From assembly GCA_040266995.1 (NCBI GenBank), contig JAWRHV010000039.1, positions 116,402 through 180,401 on the forward strand: DNA of 64,000 bases. Direction: 5' to 3'. Below the pieces are notes generated by a model. It saw nothing but the letters and a program-made list of their open reading frames with translations. It was not told the DNA's origin and made no database searches. Position numbers and translations under genes: made by a program. Within the stretch, counting starts at the first letter, position 1. Each line of letters opens with the position of its first letter. This stretch comes from UBA4312 sp040266995. GTDB lineage: Bacteria > Bacillota_I > Bacilli_A > Erysipelotrichales > Erysipelotrichaceae. Of the stretch, positions 24,584 through 31,911 are shown piece by piece.

Positions 24584-25677
24584 TCAAATCCATTCCATAC
24601 CGGTTTTCCCGGATAGATCTTGGCTTTCTGTTGGCCTCTTAATACACGTAAGGCGCCATAGGCCAATGCTTCCTGTTCGAATTCTCCCGGATAGGATGTA
24701 ACCGGTGCGATCCATTCACACGATTCTTTGATTTTCTGTTCAATATCATCAAACCGCAGCAAACCACCCGTCAAGATGATGGCATCCACCTGGCCGGCTA
24801 AAGCGGTACTCATAGCACCGATATATTTAATGATCTGATAGATCATCGCATTCCATACACGGACCGCATGCGGATCGCCTTTTTCCACACGAGCATGGAT
24901 CTTATCGGAATCCGATGTGCCGAAATGGCTGGAAAAACCACCGGCTTCCGTACAGAGATTTAAGATTTCATCATGAGATTTATCTTGTAGATAATGAATG
25001 ACATCCGTTACTGCCATACTGCCCATCCGTGTCGGTGTAAAAGGCCCTTGTCCTCCCCCGGCATCGTTCCCATCAATCATTTCTCCTTTACGATGTGCAG
25101 TTACGGAAATACCGCCATCGATATGACAAACAATAAAATTACAGTCTTCATAGGGACGCCCTATGACTTCCGCATGATGTTTGGCAGCCGCCTTCAGATT
25201 CAAGGCATGCGATACAGCCTTGCGATATACCCCTTTTAATCCGGTAATGCGGGCTAAATCACAATATTCATCCACAATCGGAGGATCGACCATAAACATC
25301 TTTCCACCATAGATCTTCTGAATTTCCTGAGCCAGCTGGACTCCCAACATGGATGTATGATACAGGCCTCCTTTGGCTTCTCTTGTATCCTTGATCAGGC
25401 GGTCATCCACAACATACGTCCCGCTCTTGACGGAATAGCAGCTTCCACCTCGTCCGACGATGGCATCCAGCCCAGTCAGATCGATGTTGTTGTCGTCTAT
25501 AAACTTCATGATCACCATCAGTCGGTATAACAGCTGATCATTGATCTTCGGAAATTTCAACAATACCGAAGAATCATGAAATACATTGGTTTTAAATAAA
25601 CATGTTTCATCTTCAAACAGGGCCAGCTTTATTGATGTAGACCCTGGATTGATCACAAATATCTTAAACTTTTTCAT
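24577..25677 (-). CDS. buk: Butyrate kinase
   Basis: A 366-residue acetokinase-family enzyme interconverting butyryl phosphate and butyrate with ATP synthesis. It has the N-terminal phosphate loop INPGSTSIKLALF, GRGGSCYSV, CHIDGGISVTAH, the glycine-rich NDAGGGQGPFTPTR and ILTGGLLRFDD. These fit Buk better than acetate kinase, which is longer. No phosphate butyryltransferase gene (ptb) is adjacent, contrary to the usual ptb-buk pair, so it may act on branched acyl phosphates or pair with a distant Ptb. Confidence 0.9.
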   Translation of the reverse strand: MKKFKIFVINPGSTSIKLALFEDETCLFKTNVFHDSSVLLKFPKINDQLLYRLMVIMKFIDDNNIDLTGLDAIVGRGGSCYSVKSGTYVVDDRLIKDTREAKGGLYHTSMLGVQLAQEIQKIYGGKMFMVDPPIVDEYCDLARITGLKGVYRKAVSHALNLKAAAKHHAEVIGRPYEDCNFIVCHIDGGISVTAHRKGEMIDGNDAGGGQGPFTPTRMGSMAVTDVIHYLQDKSHDEILNLCTEAGGFSSHFGTSDSDKIHARVEKGDPHAVRVWNAMIYQIIKYIGAMSTALAGQVDAIILTGGLLRFDDIEQKIKESCEWIAPVTSYPGEFEQEALAYGALRVLRGQQKAKIYPGKPVWNGFEK

Positions 25678-25784
25678 ATCCTCATCCTAAACACTTCCAA
25701 CGAATATTCTATGCCTAAGTATTTTAAAGGTCAAATGGATTCCATTATTCCTCTTCGCTTCAAACCCACTCGGCCTCCTTCAGA

Positions 25785-26552
25785 TCACGATTCGTTCGTT
25801 TTGATCTGAACATGATTTTCATAACAGGCTTTCTGAAGGGATGAAGACACTTCCCGGTCTGTAACAAGGATATCTATATCCTTCCATTCAAAGATCTGAT
25901 AGTAGGAAACCTGATTCATCTTTGAGTGATCCATTAACAATACCGTTTTTCTAGCATTTTTTGCCATCGCTTGTTTTATGGGAATATCGATGGATGAATA
26001 AGCCGTGATTCCATGCCGGGCATCCATGGTGTTTCCGGAAACAAAGAACCAGTCCGCATATCTTTGATTAATAAAGGAAGCAGCTTCCCATCCCACCATA
26101 CATGCATGGTGACTGTCATAGGTCCCTCCGGTCATTTCGACATGGACATGGGTATGCTCGTCAAATGCCTGGGCTATTGCCAATCCGTTGGTCATCACGG
26201 TTAGCTGCCGGTCTCTGGGAATCGATTTCACCAGATAAAAGCTGGTAGAACTGGAATCGATAAAGATGGACTGGCCTTCTTTGATCATCGAAGCCGCCAT
26301 TTTTCCGATTTTGGTTTTTTCTTCAATATGTACCTGGTTTCTTAATGCCAAAGGGGGAATCCCGCTGTCTGGACTGACATACAAAGCTCCGCCGTGTGTC
26401 CGGCGGATCTGTCCATCTTTTTCCATCATGATCAAATCTCTTCGTATCGTAGGAATGCTGACATAAACGGTTTTTGCCAACTCTTCAACAGAGGCATACC
26501 CTTTAGCATGCAGAGCAGTCAGAATCTGTGTTCGGCGTTCATCTGGTATCAT
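25785..26552 (-). CDS. DeoR/GlpR family repressor
   Basis: A 255-residue sugar-phosphate-responsive regulator. The N-terminal DeoR helix-turn-helix (RRTQILTALHAKGYASVEEL, then VSIPTIRRDL) ends in the family motif IRRTHGGAL. The remainder is the ISOCOT-like effector domain (FIDSSSTSFYL, TNGLAIAQA, SGNTMDARHG). An in-frame ATG lies 9 codons upstream, but AAGGAG precedes ATG 26552. Divergent from an epimerase-SDR pair with repeated TGATTG half-sites between them, so it probably controls that pair and itself. Confidence 0.9.
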   Translation of the reverse strand: MIPDERRTQILTALHAKGYASVEELAKTVYVSIPTIRRDLIMMEKDGQIRRTHGGALYVSPDSGIPPLALRNQVHIEEKTKIGKMAASMIKEGQSIFIDSSSTSFYLVKSIPRDRQLTVMTNGLAIAQAFDEHTHVHVEMTGGTYDSHHACMVGWEAASFINQRYADWFFVSGNTMDARHGITAYSSIDIPIKQAMAKNARKTVLLMDHSKMNQVSYYQIFEWKDIDILVTDREVSSSLQKACYENHVQIKTNES

Positions 26553-26566
26553 AAAAGTCTCCTTAT

Positions 26567-26657
26567 TGATTGTTTTCAATCATTTATATCGGATAATTCT
26601 GATTGTTTATCAACATTTTAGAATATCTTTGATGTATATTCAATCATCTTCTATACT
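26567..26657. promoter_or_regulatory. Divergent promoter region with TGATTG operator sites
   Basis: A perfect palindrome TGATTG-TTTT-CAATCA at 26567-26582 is followed by single half-sites TGATTG at 26600-26605 and CAATCA at 26641-26646. The epimerase promoter is TTGATG (26629-26634), 17 nt, TATACT (26652-26657), with the last half-site in its spacer. Likely DeoR-family operators. Confidence 0.6.
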
Positions 26658-26674
26658 AAAATCGGAGGTAAGCT

Positions 26675-27367
26675 ATGAACGTACTTTTTTCCCCCTCTTT
26701 AATGTGTATGGATCTTCTGAATATCCAGTCGGAAATTCAAATTCTCTCGGAATATGCCGATGAATTTCATGTGGATATCCTCGATTATCACTATTGTAAA
26801 AACATGTCTTTATCCCCACCGTTCATGGAAGCTATCGCACACATTACCGACATTCCCATGGAAGCCCATCTTTACGTAGATAATATTGATAAAGAACTGG
26901 TGGAATGGTGCGTACGCAGCGGTGCCAGGATCATTACCTGTCCACCGGATGTCATTTCTCGGCAAATGTATGCGATCAAACGATACCTGGATTCCAAGAA
27001 CGTACAATTTGGCATCTTTTTGAACCCATCCGATCCGGTCTCTATCATCGAACCGTATATTCAGATCATTGACCGGTTGATCATCATGAGCGTCGATCCG
27101 GGATTTGCCGGGCAGCCCTTCATCGAGACAACCTATGACCGTATACGCCAGGCTTGTCAGTTAAGGAAACAACAAAATGGACACTTTACCATCGGAATTG
27201 ACGGATGTTGTAACGAAAGATATTTTAAGGAATTATACCTGGCCGGTGCAGATGTGTTTATTGTCGGAGGAAGCGGAATGTTCTCTAAATCCAGTGATAC
27301 AAAAGAAGCGATGGAAATCGCTGTTCATAATATAGAAATAGCCACAAATGGAGGTAGAACAATATGA
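26675..27367 (+). CDS. Ribulose-phosphate 3-epimerase family protein (AlsE-like)
   Basis: A 230-residue TIM-barrel epimerase. It begins with FSPSLMCMDLLNIQSE and has the catalytic Asp/His contexts FHVDILD and MEAHLYV, MSVDPGFAGQPF and GIDGCC. The sequence departs from housekeeping Rpe (FHVDIMDG) and is closer to AlsE-type allulose-6-phosphate epimerases, acting on an unusual ketose phosphate. GGAGGT precedes ATG. It overlaps the SDR gene by ATGA. Confidence 0.82.
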   Translation: MNVLFSPSLMCMDLLNIQSEIQILSEYADEFHVDILDYHYCKNMSLSPPFMEAIAHITDIPMEAHLYVDNIDKELVEWCVRSGARIITCPPDVISRQMYAIKRYLDSKNVQFGIFLNPSDPVSIIEPYIQIIDRLIIMSVDPGFAGQPFIETTYDRIRQACQLRKQQNGHFTIGIDGCCNERYFKELYLAGADVFIVGGSGMFSKSSDTKEAMEIAVHNIEIATNGGRTI

Positions 27368-28149
27368 ATGATTGGTTAGATGTACAAGATAAAGTCATTA
27401 TCGTTACCGGTGGTGCCAGCGGCATTGGTGCTGCCATCTGTAAGGAGCTGAAAGAAAACGGAGCCATTGTAATCTCGGCAGACCGTTCTTATAAGAAACA
27501 GACTGCTCATAAGATTCCTTGCGATATCACCAATGCTGATGATGTGCAGCATATGGTCGATCAGGTCATCCAAACCTATGATAGAATTGATGGTCTGGTA
27601 AACAATGCCGGTATGTCCATGCCACGCCTTCTGGTCGATGCCACCAAATCCCATTCGCACTATGAGATGGATCTGGATTTTGTACAGAAGATCTTTACCC
27701 TGAACGTGTTTGGTACCTTTTTATGCGCCCAGGCAGTAGCTCGGGTTATGATCAAGCAGGAGAGTGGTGTTATCATCAATATTTCCAGTGAATGTGGTAA
27801 AGAGGGCAGCAACGCACAAAGTGCTTATTCCGCCACCAAAGGGGCTGTCGAAAGCTTTACCCGTTCCTGGGCCAAGGAACTGGGTTCCTATGGCATACGC
27901 GTCGTCGCTGTAGCCCCGGGTCCTATGGAAGCAACCGCTTTATGGAGTGAGGAATACAAACGCAGCATGAGCTATTGTCGCAATGTCACAATGGATGATG
28001 TCCGCCGCTCCTATCAGTCTTCCACCTCGTTACATCGAGAAGGCCGTCTCGAGGAAGTTGCCAATACCGTTGCCTTCCTGTTATCCGATCGTGCCAGCTA
28101 TATCACCGGAACAACCATTAATGTATCCGGTGGAAAATCCAGAGGATAA
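27364..28149 (+). CDS. SDR oxidoreductase, sugar-alcohol-phosphate type
   Basis: A 261-residue short-chain dehydrogenase/reductase. The NAD(P) site is VTGGASGIGAAIC, followed by LVNNAGMS, the catalytic Ser in INISSEC, and YSATKGA carrying the YxxxK pair. The C-terminus is GTTINVSGGKSRG. The length, Asp after beta-2 (ISADRS) and position behind an AlsE-like epimerase suggest a sorbitol-6-phosphate dehydrogenase-like enzyme using NAD. No PTS gene lies in the pair. Confidence 0.82.
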   Translation: MNDWLDVQDKVIIVTGGASGIGAAICKELKENGAIVISADRSYKKQTAHKIPCDITNADDVQHMVDQVIQTYDRIDGLVNNAGMSMPRLLVDATKSHSHYEMDLDFVQKIFTLNVFGTFLCAQAVARVMIKQESGVIINISSECGKEGSNAQSAYSATKGAVESFTRSWAKELGSYGIRVVAVAPGPMEATALWSEEYKRSMSYCRNVTMDDVRRSYQSSTSLHREGRLEEVANTVAFLLSDRASYITGTTINVSGGKSRG

Positions 28150-28172
28150 ATGTCAGCAAAATATACTAAAAA

Positions 28173-28200
28173 CTGGATCCATACGATCCAGCTTTTTTAT
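28173..28200 (+). terminator. Terminator after SDR gene
   Basis: Seven-bp stem CTGGATC/GATCCAG with a 5-nt loop, followed by CTTTTTTAT. Confidence 0.75.
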
Positions 28201-28221
28201 GGATAGAACGTGTATACCATT

Positions 28222-29640
28222 CTATATTGTTTTTAAGACTGTATTCTTTATTCTCGGCTCTTTCAACAAACGCATCACATAAAGTACAGAAATGGCGGAT
28301 ATGATAAATGTCAGAAAATCGGACAACGGCATGGAGTATAATACCCCGTCCAGCCCAAACTGCATCGGCAGCAACAAAACCAGCCCCACCCCAAAACCAA
28401 TTTCACGAATCATGGATAACAATGTCGACAACAATGCTTTCCCCAGAGACTGGATATAGATAAAAACCGCTTTGTTGACACAGGCTAATGGCAGCATGCA
28501 TAAATATGTACGGAAGCAGCGAATCGCAAAATCCGTATAGTATGTGCTTTCATTGGCAGCGCCGAACAAGCCAATCAAAATCTGTGGGAAGCATTGGGTA
28601 ATAATTAAGGCAATGACTCCGATAGAGAACTCATACATCAACAACCTTTTAAACAAATCTTTGACACGGTCGGTTCTTCCGGCACCCATATTGTATCCGA
28701 CAATCGGAATACAACCGGCAGCCATGCCGACCACAATGGATATCACAATCTGGAAAAACTTCATCACGATCCCGACAACCGCCATAGGAATCTGCGCATA
28801 TTGGGCTTGCGAAAAAACAGGATCCAGGGCCCCATAGGTACGGATCATATTATTGACAGCCGCCATGGCAAACACCAAGGAGATCTGTGACAACATGGAG
28901 CAAATACCCATGGGAATAAAACGAGCGATCACATGGCCGTTTAAATACAGGCTTTCCTTGTCCAGCTTCATGGTCTTCAAGTGGAGCAGATAATAGATTG
29001 CCAATATAGCTGTCACAACTTGTCCCAAGACGGTCGCAACGGCAGCTCCCATCATTCCCCAATGAAATCCATAGATAAACAAGGGATCCAGGATCAGGTT
29101 GAGGATAGCTCCCGTCACCGTTGAGATCATCGCAAAACGAGGCGATCCGTCCGCTCGAATGATCGGATTGCACATTTGTCCGAACATATAGAAAGGAATG
29201 CCTAATGTAATATAAAAGAAATATTCCTTGGATAACTGAAAAGTCATTTGATTGACATCTGCCCCGAATCCATTGATGATGGACGTGGAAAAGCCAAGGT
29301 AGATCAACGTCAAGAATCCACTGCATAATACTGTCAGAACAACCGCATTTCCGATGCTGATTTTCGCCTTCTGAATTTCCTTGGACCCAAGAGATAAAGA
29401 CACAAAAGCACAACTGCCATCCCCAATCATGACCGCAATAGCCAAAGCAATGATCGTCAAAGGATAGACGACCGTATTCGCCGCATTGCCATACGAGCCC
29501 AAATACGAAGCGTTGGCAATAAAAATCTGATCAACAATGTTATAAAGGGCAGCGACCAATAATGAAATAATACAAGGAATCGAATATTTACGCATCAAGT
29601 AAGATAACGATTCCGTTTCCAAAAAAGCATTTGTATGCAT
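28222..29640 (-). CDS. MATE family efflux transporter (MepA-like)
   Basis: A 472-residue, 12-helix MATE exporter. It begins with LMRKYSIPCIISLLVAALYN, then IVDQIFIAN, close to the MepA/NorM multidrug groups, and has GYNMGAGRTDRVKDLFKRLL, listed as GYNMGAGRTDR. GGAGGT lies 5 nt before ATG. The gene is preceded by a short leader containing a 30-codon ORF and a terminator hairpin, so expression is probably attenuated until an inducer, perhaps a translation inhibitor, is present. Substrate unknown. Confidence 0.9.
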   Translation of the reverse strand: MHTNAFLETESLSYLMRKYSIPCIISLLVAALYNIVDQIFIANASYLGSYGNAANTVVYPLTIIALAIAVMIGDGSCAFVSLSLGSKEIQKAKISIGNAVVLTVLCSGFLTLIYLGFSTSIINGFGADVNQMTFQLSKEYFFYITLGIPFYMFGQMCNPIIRADGSPRFAMISTVTGAILNLILDPLFIYGFHWGMMGAAVATVLGQVVTAILAIYYLLHLKTMKLDKESLYLNGHVIARFIPMGICSMLSQISLVFAMAAVNNMIRTYGALDPVFSQAQYAQIPMAVVGIVMKFFQIVISIVVGMAAGCIPIVGYNMGAGRTDRVKDLFKRLLMYEFSIGVIALIITQCFPQILIGLFGAANESTYYTDFAIRCFRTYLCMLPLACVNKAVFIYIQSLGKALLSTLLSMIREIGFGVGLVLLLPMQFGLDGVLYSMPLSDFLTFIISAISVLYVMRLLKEPRIKNTVLKTI

Positions 29641-29642
29641 AA

Positions 29643-29735
29643 TTACCTCCCATAAAAAAACGTGCAGACAGACTGCACGGACTTTCTATATGAATTCGTG
29701 CAGTCGAAATCGGACTTACGCAGTTCGCTGCACAT
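29643..29735 (-). CDS. Putative 30-aa leader peptide of MATE gene
   Basis: A 30-codon ORF beginning MCSELRKSDFDC and ending TFFYGR. Its TAA stop lies inside the GGAGGTAA ribosome site of the MATE gene, allowing coupled translation. It spans both arms of a terminator hairpin and contains the repeat RKS twice (AAGTCCG repeated in DNA). It has no Shine-Dalgarno and lies about 3 nt after the predicted transcription start. It may be a regulatory peptide whose translation affects termination. Real translation is unproven. Confidence 0.5.
   Translation of the reverse strand: MCSELRKSDFDCTNSYRKSVQSVCTFFYGR
29654..29733 (-). promoter_or_regulatory. Attenuator hairpins before MATE gene
   Basis: Four alternating six-base arms are present on the minus strand: GTGCAG (29733-29728), CTGCAC (29703-29698), GTGCAG (29678-29673) and CTGCAC (29667-29662). 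Arms 3-4 make a 7-bp hairpin followed by seven T residues, a terminator. Arms 1-2 or 2-3 can pair instead, which is the layout of a conditional attenuator. Confidence 0.65.
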
Positions 29736-29744
29736 TTCATTGCA

Positions 29745-29773
29745 ATTCTAACAAAACCTTTTTGATTTTTCAA
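29745..29773 (-). promoter_or_regulatory. Promoter of MATE leader transcript
   Basis: TTGAAA (29773-29768), 17 nt, TAGAAT (29750-29745). The expected start is near 29738, three bases before the leader ATG. Confidence 0.65.
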
Positions 29774-29785
29774 AACAAAATTTCA

Positions 29786-29819
29786 AAAAAATACACCAGG
29801 TGATGCAGCCTGATGTATT
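29786..29819. terminator. Terminator after PNPOx-like gene
   Basis: Eleven-bp stem AATACATCAGG/CCTGGTGTATT on the minus strand (one G-U), followed by a run of T residues. Confidence 0.75.
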
Positions 29820-29848
29820 TTGTTTCTATATGGATTTCATGTATTTGG

Positions 29849-30334
29849 CTATTGTTGATCGTATGGTTTGACTACCACTGTTTTTGCGTTGAAATCGATG
29901 AAGATCTGGTAAGCATAGTTATCTTCGCTGGTATCCCAGATTTCTACAAATTTCGGTTCGATTTCAATCAGGATCTCTGTATCCTCATGAGAATACTTGT
30001 TGTAGCTTCCCCATAGATGTTTTTTATATAAAGTCTGGAAAGTAAGACCTTCTTCCTCTGTCACAAGGCCTTTGTTGGTCGCTGTCCCTTCAATCTGTAC
30101 ACCGCTCCAGCACAAGGCTACTTGTGGATTTTCAAACAGCTGCTGGGTCTTGCGAAAGTTTTTATCCGTTTTAAAATACACTTTGTCATTATAAAACAGA
30201 CAGCTGACATTACGGACCATCGGATAATTATCCACACAACTGGCCAATGCCATAATCTTCCAGTCCCCCAGTTTATTAAACATGATCTGAACGGCTTGTT
30301 CAAAAGACAGATTTTTATCCATACTGAACTGCAT
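29849..30334 (-). CDS. Pyridoxamine 5'-phosphate oxidase family protein
   Basis: A 161-residue split-barrel flavoprotein of the PNPOx-like superfamily (putative FMN- or F420-binding). Recognisable strands are WKIMALASCVDNYPMVRNVS, followed by VYFKTDKNFRKTQQLFENPQVAL, listed as VYFKTDKNFRKTQQL and NPQVAL. Many such proteins reduce drugs or bind haem or flavin; the specific role is unknown. AGGAGG precedes ATG. It starts 8 nt after ribU and is probably co-transcribed with it under FMN riboswitch control, consistent with a flavin-dependent protein. Confidence 0.8.
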   Translation of the reverse strand: MQFSMDKNLSFEQAVQIMFNKLGDWKIMALASCVDNYPMVRNVSCLFYNDKVYFKTDKNFRKTQQLFENPQVALCWSGVQIEGTATNKGLVTEEEGLTFQTLYKKHLWGSYNKYSHEDTEILIEIEPKFVEIWDTSEDNYAYQIFIDFNAKTVVVKPYDQQ

Positions 30335-30342
30335 AGCTCCTC

Positions 30343-30942
30343 CTATTGGATCCAGCGTTTGATTGGCACGCTGATCTTCTTATACAAGAAAAATGTGATA
30401 ATGCTGGTAACTACGCGGAATACCAGGTTAAACGGAATCACCGACCATAACACAAAGGTCATCTTACTTGTAACCAATGGATTGACCGCATGCGTCATTT
30501 CAATGATCGAATCCCACGATAATCCATACAGTTTGATGTATGCAGGGAAGATCAGGAACAGATTGCTGAAAACAGCCACCACAACGCATGCCAGCGAACC
30601 AATCAGAAGGCCGATCACAGCGCCTTTTTTGGTACGATGTTTCCGATAATAGAAGATAGCTGGCAAAACATAGGAACAGCTAAGAATAAAGTTGGATAAT
30701 TCCCCTGTAAACATGGAACTGGTTCCTTTAAACACAAGAATCAATCCTAGCTTGATGACAATAATTTCAATAGCACCTATCGGGCCAAGAATAAAGCCAC
30801 CGATGATTTCCGGTACGGATGCAAGATCAAATCGTGCAAACACAGAAAGAACCGGCACACTAAAACTAAAGTACTGCAGAACAAACGCAACCGCCCCCAT
30901 GATGGCTGCCATCGCAATGCTCCGCGTTTTGGATTTTGTCAT
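30343..30942 (-). CDS. ribU: Riboflavin ECF transporter S component
   Basis: A 199-residue integral membrane S component with six helices. The N-terminal IAMAAIMGAVAFVLQYFSF, split as IAMAAIMGAVAF and LQYFSF, holds the conserved small-residue face for EcfT. FDLASVPEIIGGFILGPIGA and KGTSSMFTGELSNFI fit the RibU pattern. Substrate assignment is supported by the FMN riboswitch directly upstream. The ECF ATPases and EcfT are not in the window. GGAGG precedes ATG. Confidence 0.92.
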   Translation of the reverse strand: MTKSKTRSIAMAAIMGAVAFVLQYFSFSVPVLSVFARFDLASVPEIIGGFILGPIGAIEIIVIKLGLILVFKGTSSMFTGELSNFILSCSYVLPAIFYYRKHRTKKGAVIGLLIGSLACVVVAVFSNLFLIFPAYIKLYGLSWDSIIEMTHAVNPLVTSKMTFVLWSVIPFNLVFRVVTSIITFFLYKKISVPIKRWIQ

Positions 30943-30997
30943 AATTTACCCTCCTTAAAATCCCAGCTAATAATACGCGTCCCGGACTTTCAAGGAA

Positions 30998-31037
30998 TAA
31001 AAAACGTGTGCCTGGCTATCAAACGCTTTGGCACACG
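30998..31037 (-). terminator. FMN riboswitch terminator
   Basis: On the minus strand CGTGTGCC pairs with GGCACACG around a 17-nt loop, followed by six T residues, about 55 nt before ribU. It is the likely expression platform for FMN-dependent termination. Confidence 0.8.
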
Positions 31038-31055
31038 ATAAAACTCAGAAAAAAT

Positions 31056-31170
31056 CCCATCTTTTCCCATCCGGACTGTTACCGTCGGTTCCGGAATTGC
31101 ACCGGATCGGCCTGCTTGCAGGTTCATGGACTATACCATCGGTAGAGAATTACACTCAACCCCAAAGACG
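31056..31170 (-). ncRNA. FMN riboswitch (RFN element)
   Basis: Minus-strand sequence carries the RFN conserved blocks in order: TTGGGGT..GAGTGTAATTC, ACCGATGGTATAGTCCATGAA, split as ACCGATGGT and AGTCCATGAA. Then CCTGCAAGCAGG, GATCCGGTGCAATTCCGGA, ACCGACGGTAACAGTCCGGA and finally TGGGAAAAGATG. FMN binding normally terminates transcription of riboflavin genes. Placement before ribU matches known members of this class. Confidence 0.95.
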
Positions 31171-31192
31171 TTTATTGTTAACTTGCACTTTA

Positions 31193-31221
31193 AAGATATC
31201 CTTTTTTACTTATTCTGTCAA
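31193..31221 (-). promoter_or_regulatory. Promoter of FMN riboswitch-ribU transcript
   Basis: TTGACA (31221-31216), 17 nt, TATCTT (31198-31193). The -35 overlaps the stop region of the cytidylate-kinase-like gene. Confidence 0.65.
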
Positions 31222-31820
31222 TCCTTATGCTCCAAATCAAAACTTTGAACAGCCTGTTCCAACAAGTCGACGCTGGCCTCAATGCCCAGTCTTCCGCTGT
31301 TAATACACAGATCGTAGTATTGGGCACGACCCCATTTTCGGTCCGTATAATACGTATACAGTGCAATCCGACGCTTATCTTTTGTCTGCACCCGCTTTTC
31401 GATAGCCTGATCACTCTCCCCGTATAGTGTGACCACACGGTTCATACGATAAGCCAGGTCGGCATGGATGTATGCGTGGAAGGTATCCGTTCGATCTTGT
31501 AGAATATAATCGGCACAGCGTCCGACGATGACGCAATTTCCTTTCTCTGCCAGATCCCGGATCAAATTTCTCTGCGCTACATACAGGTCATCGCTGGCCT
31601 GATTGCCCCAGTTGCTCCAGGCAAACGCAAACGAACTGGATACTGTCGCATCTTCACCATGCTCTGCAATATACGACTCCGCTAAACCACTTTCTTCGGC
31701 TAACTTACGTACCAGTTCATAATCATAAAAATCATAGCCCAGACGTTGTGCTAATTCTCTGCCGATGGTACGACCACCACTACCGAATTCCCTTGTAATG
31801 GTTATTACCTTTGCCGTCAT
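31218..31820 (-). CDS. Cytidylate kinase-like protein
   Basis: A 200-residue P-loop kinase of the Cytidylate_kin2 type. The N-terminal ITITREFGSGGRTIGRELA contains the nucleotide-binding loop; YDYELVRKLAEESGL and CVIVGRCADYIL are family features. These proteins accompany many Bacillota genomes in addition to true Cmk, and their substrate is unsettled. AGGAGG precedes ATG 31820, whereas the open frame extends 18 codons further upstream without support. Confidence 0.85.
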   Translation of the reverse strand: MTAKVITITREFGSGGRTIGRELAQRLGYDFYDYELVRKLAEESGLAESYIAEHGEDATVSSSFAFAWSNWGNQASDDLYVAQRNLIRDLAEKGNCVIVGRCADYILQDRTDTFHAYIHADLAYRMNRVVTLYGESDQAIEKRVQTKDKRRIALYTYYTDRKWGRAQYYDLCINSGRLGIEASVDLLEQAVQSFDLEHKD

Positions 31821-31838
31821 ATAAATTCCTCCTGAACA

Positions 31839-31888
31839 TAAAAAGACAAGCCTTCTTATTCTATGTCTTTTCAAAGAACACTTGTCTT
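31839..31888 (-). terminator. Possible terminator after GYF_2/SH3 gene
   Basis: AAGACAAG (31888-31881) pairs with CTTGTCTT (31850-31843) across a 30-nt loop with a partial internal stem, followed by a short T run. It lies immediately before the ribosome site of the kinase-like gene. Confidence 0.45.
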
Positions 31889-31911
31889 AATTAATTTTAT
31901 TTTATCACAAT

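Noticed and set aside
25779..25810. Hairpin at the end of the DeoR gene as a terminator
   Set aside because: Nine-bp stem TTCAGATCA/TGATCTGAA is real, but no T run follows on the minus strand, so intrinsic termination is not supported.
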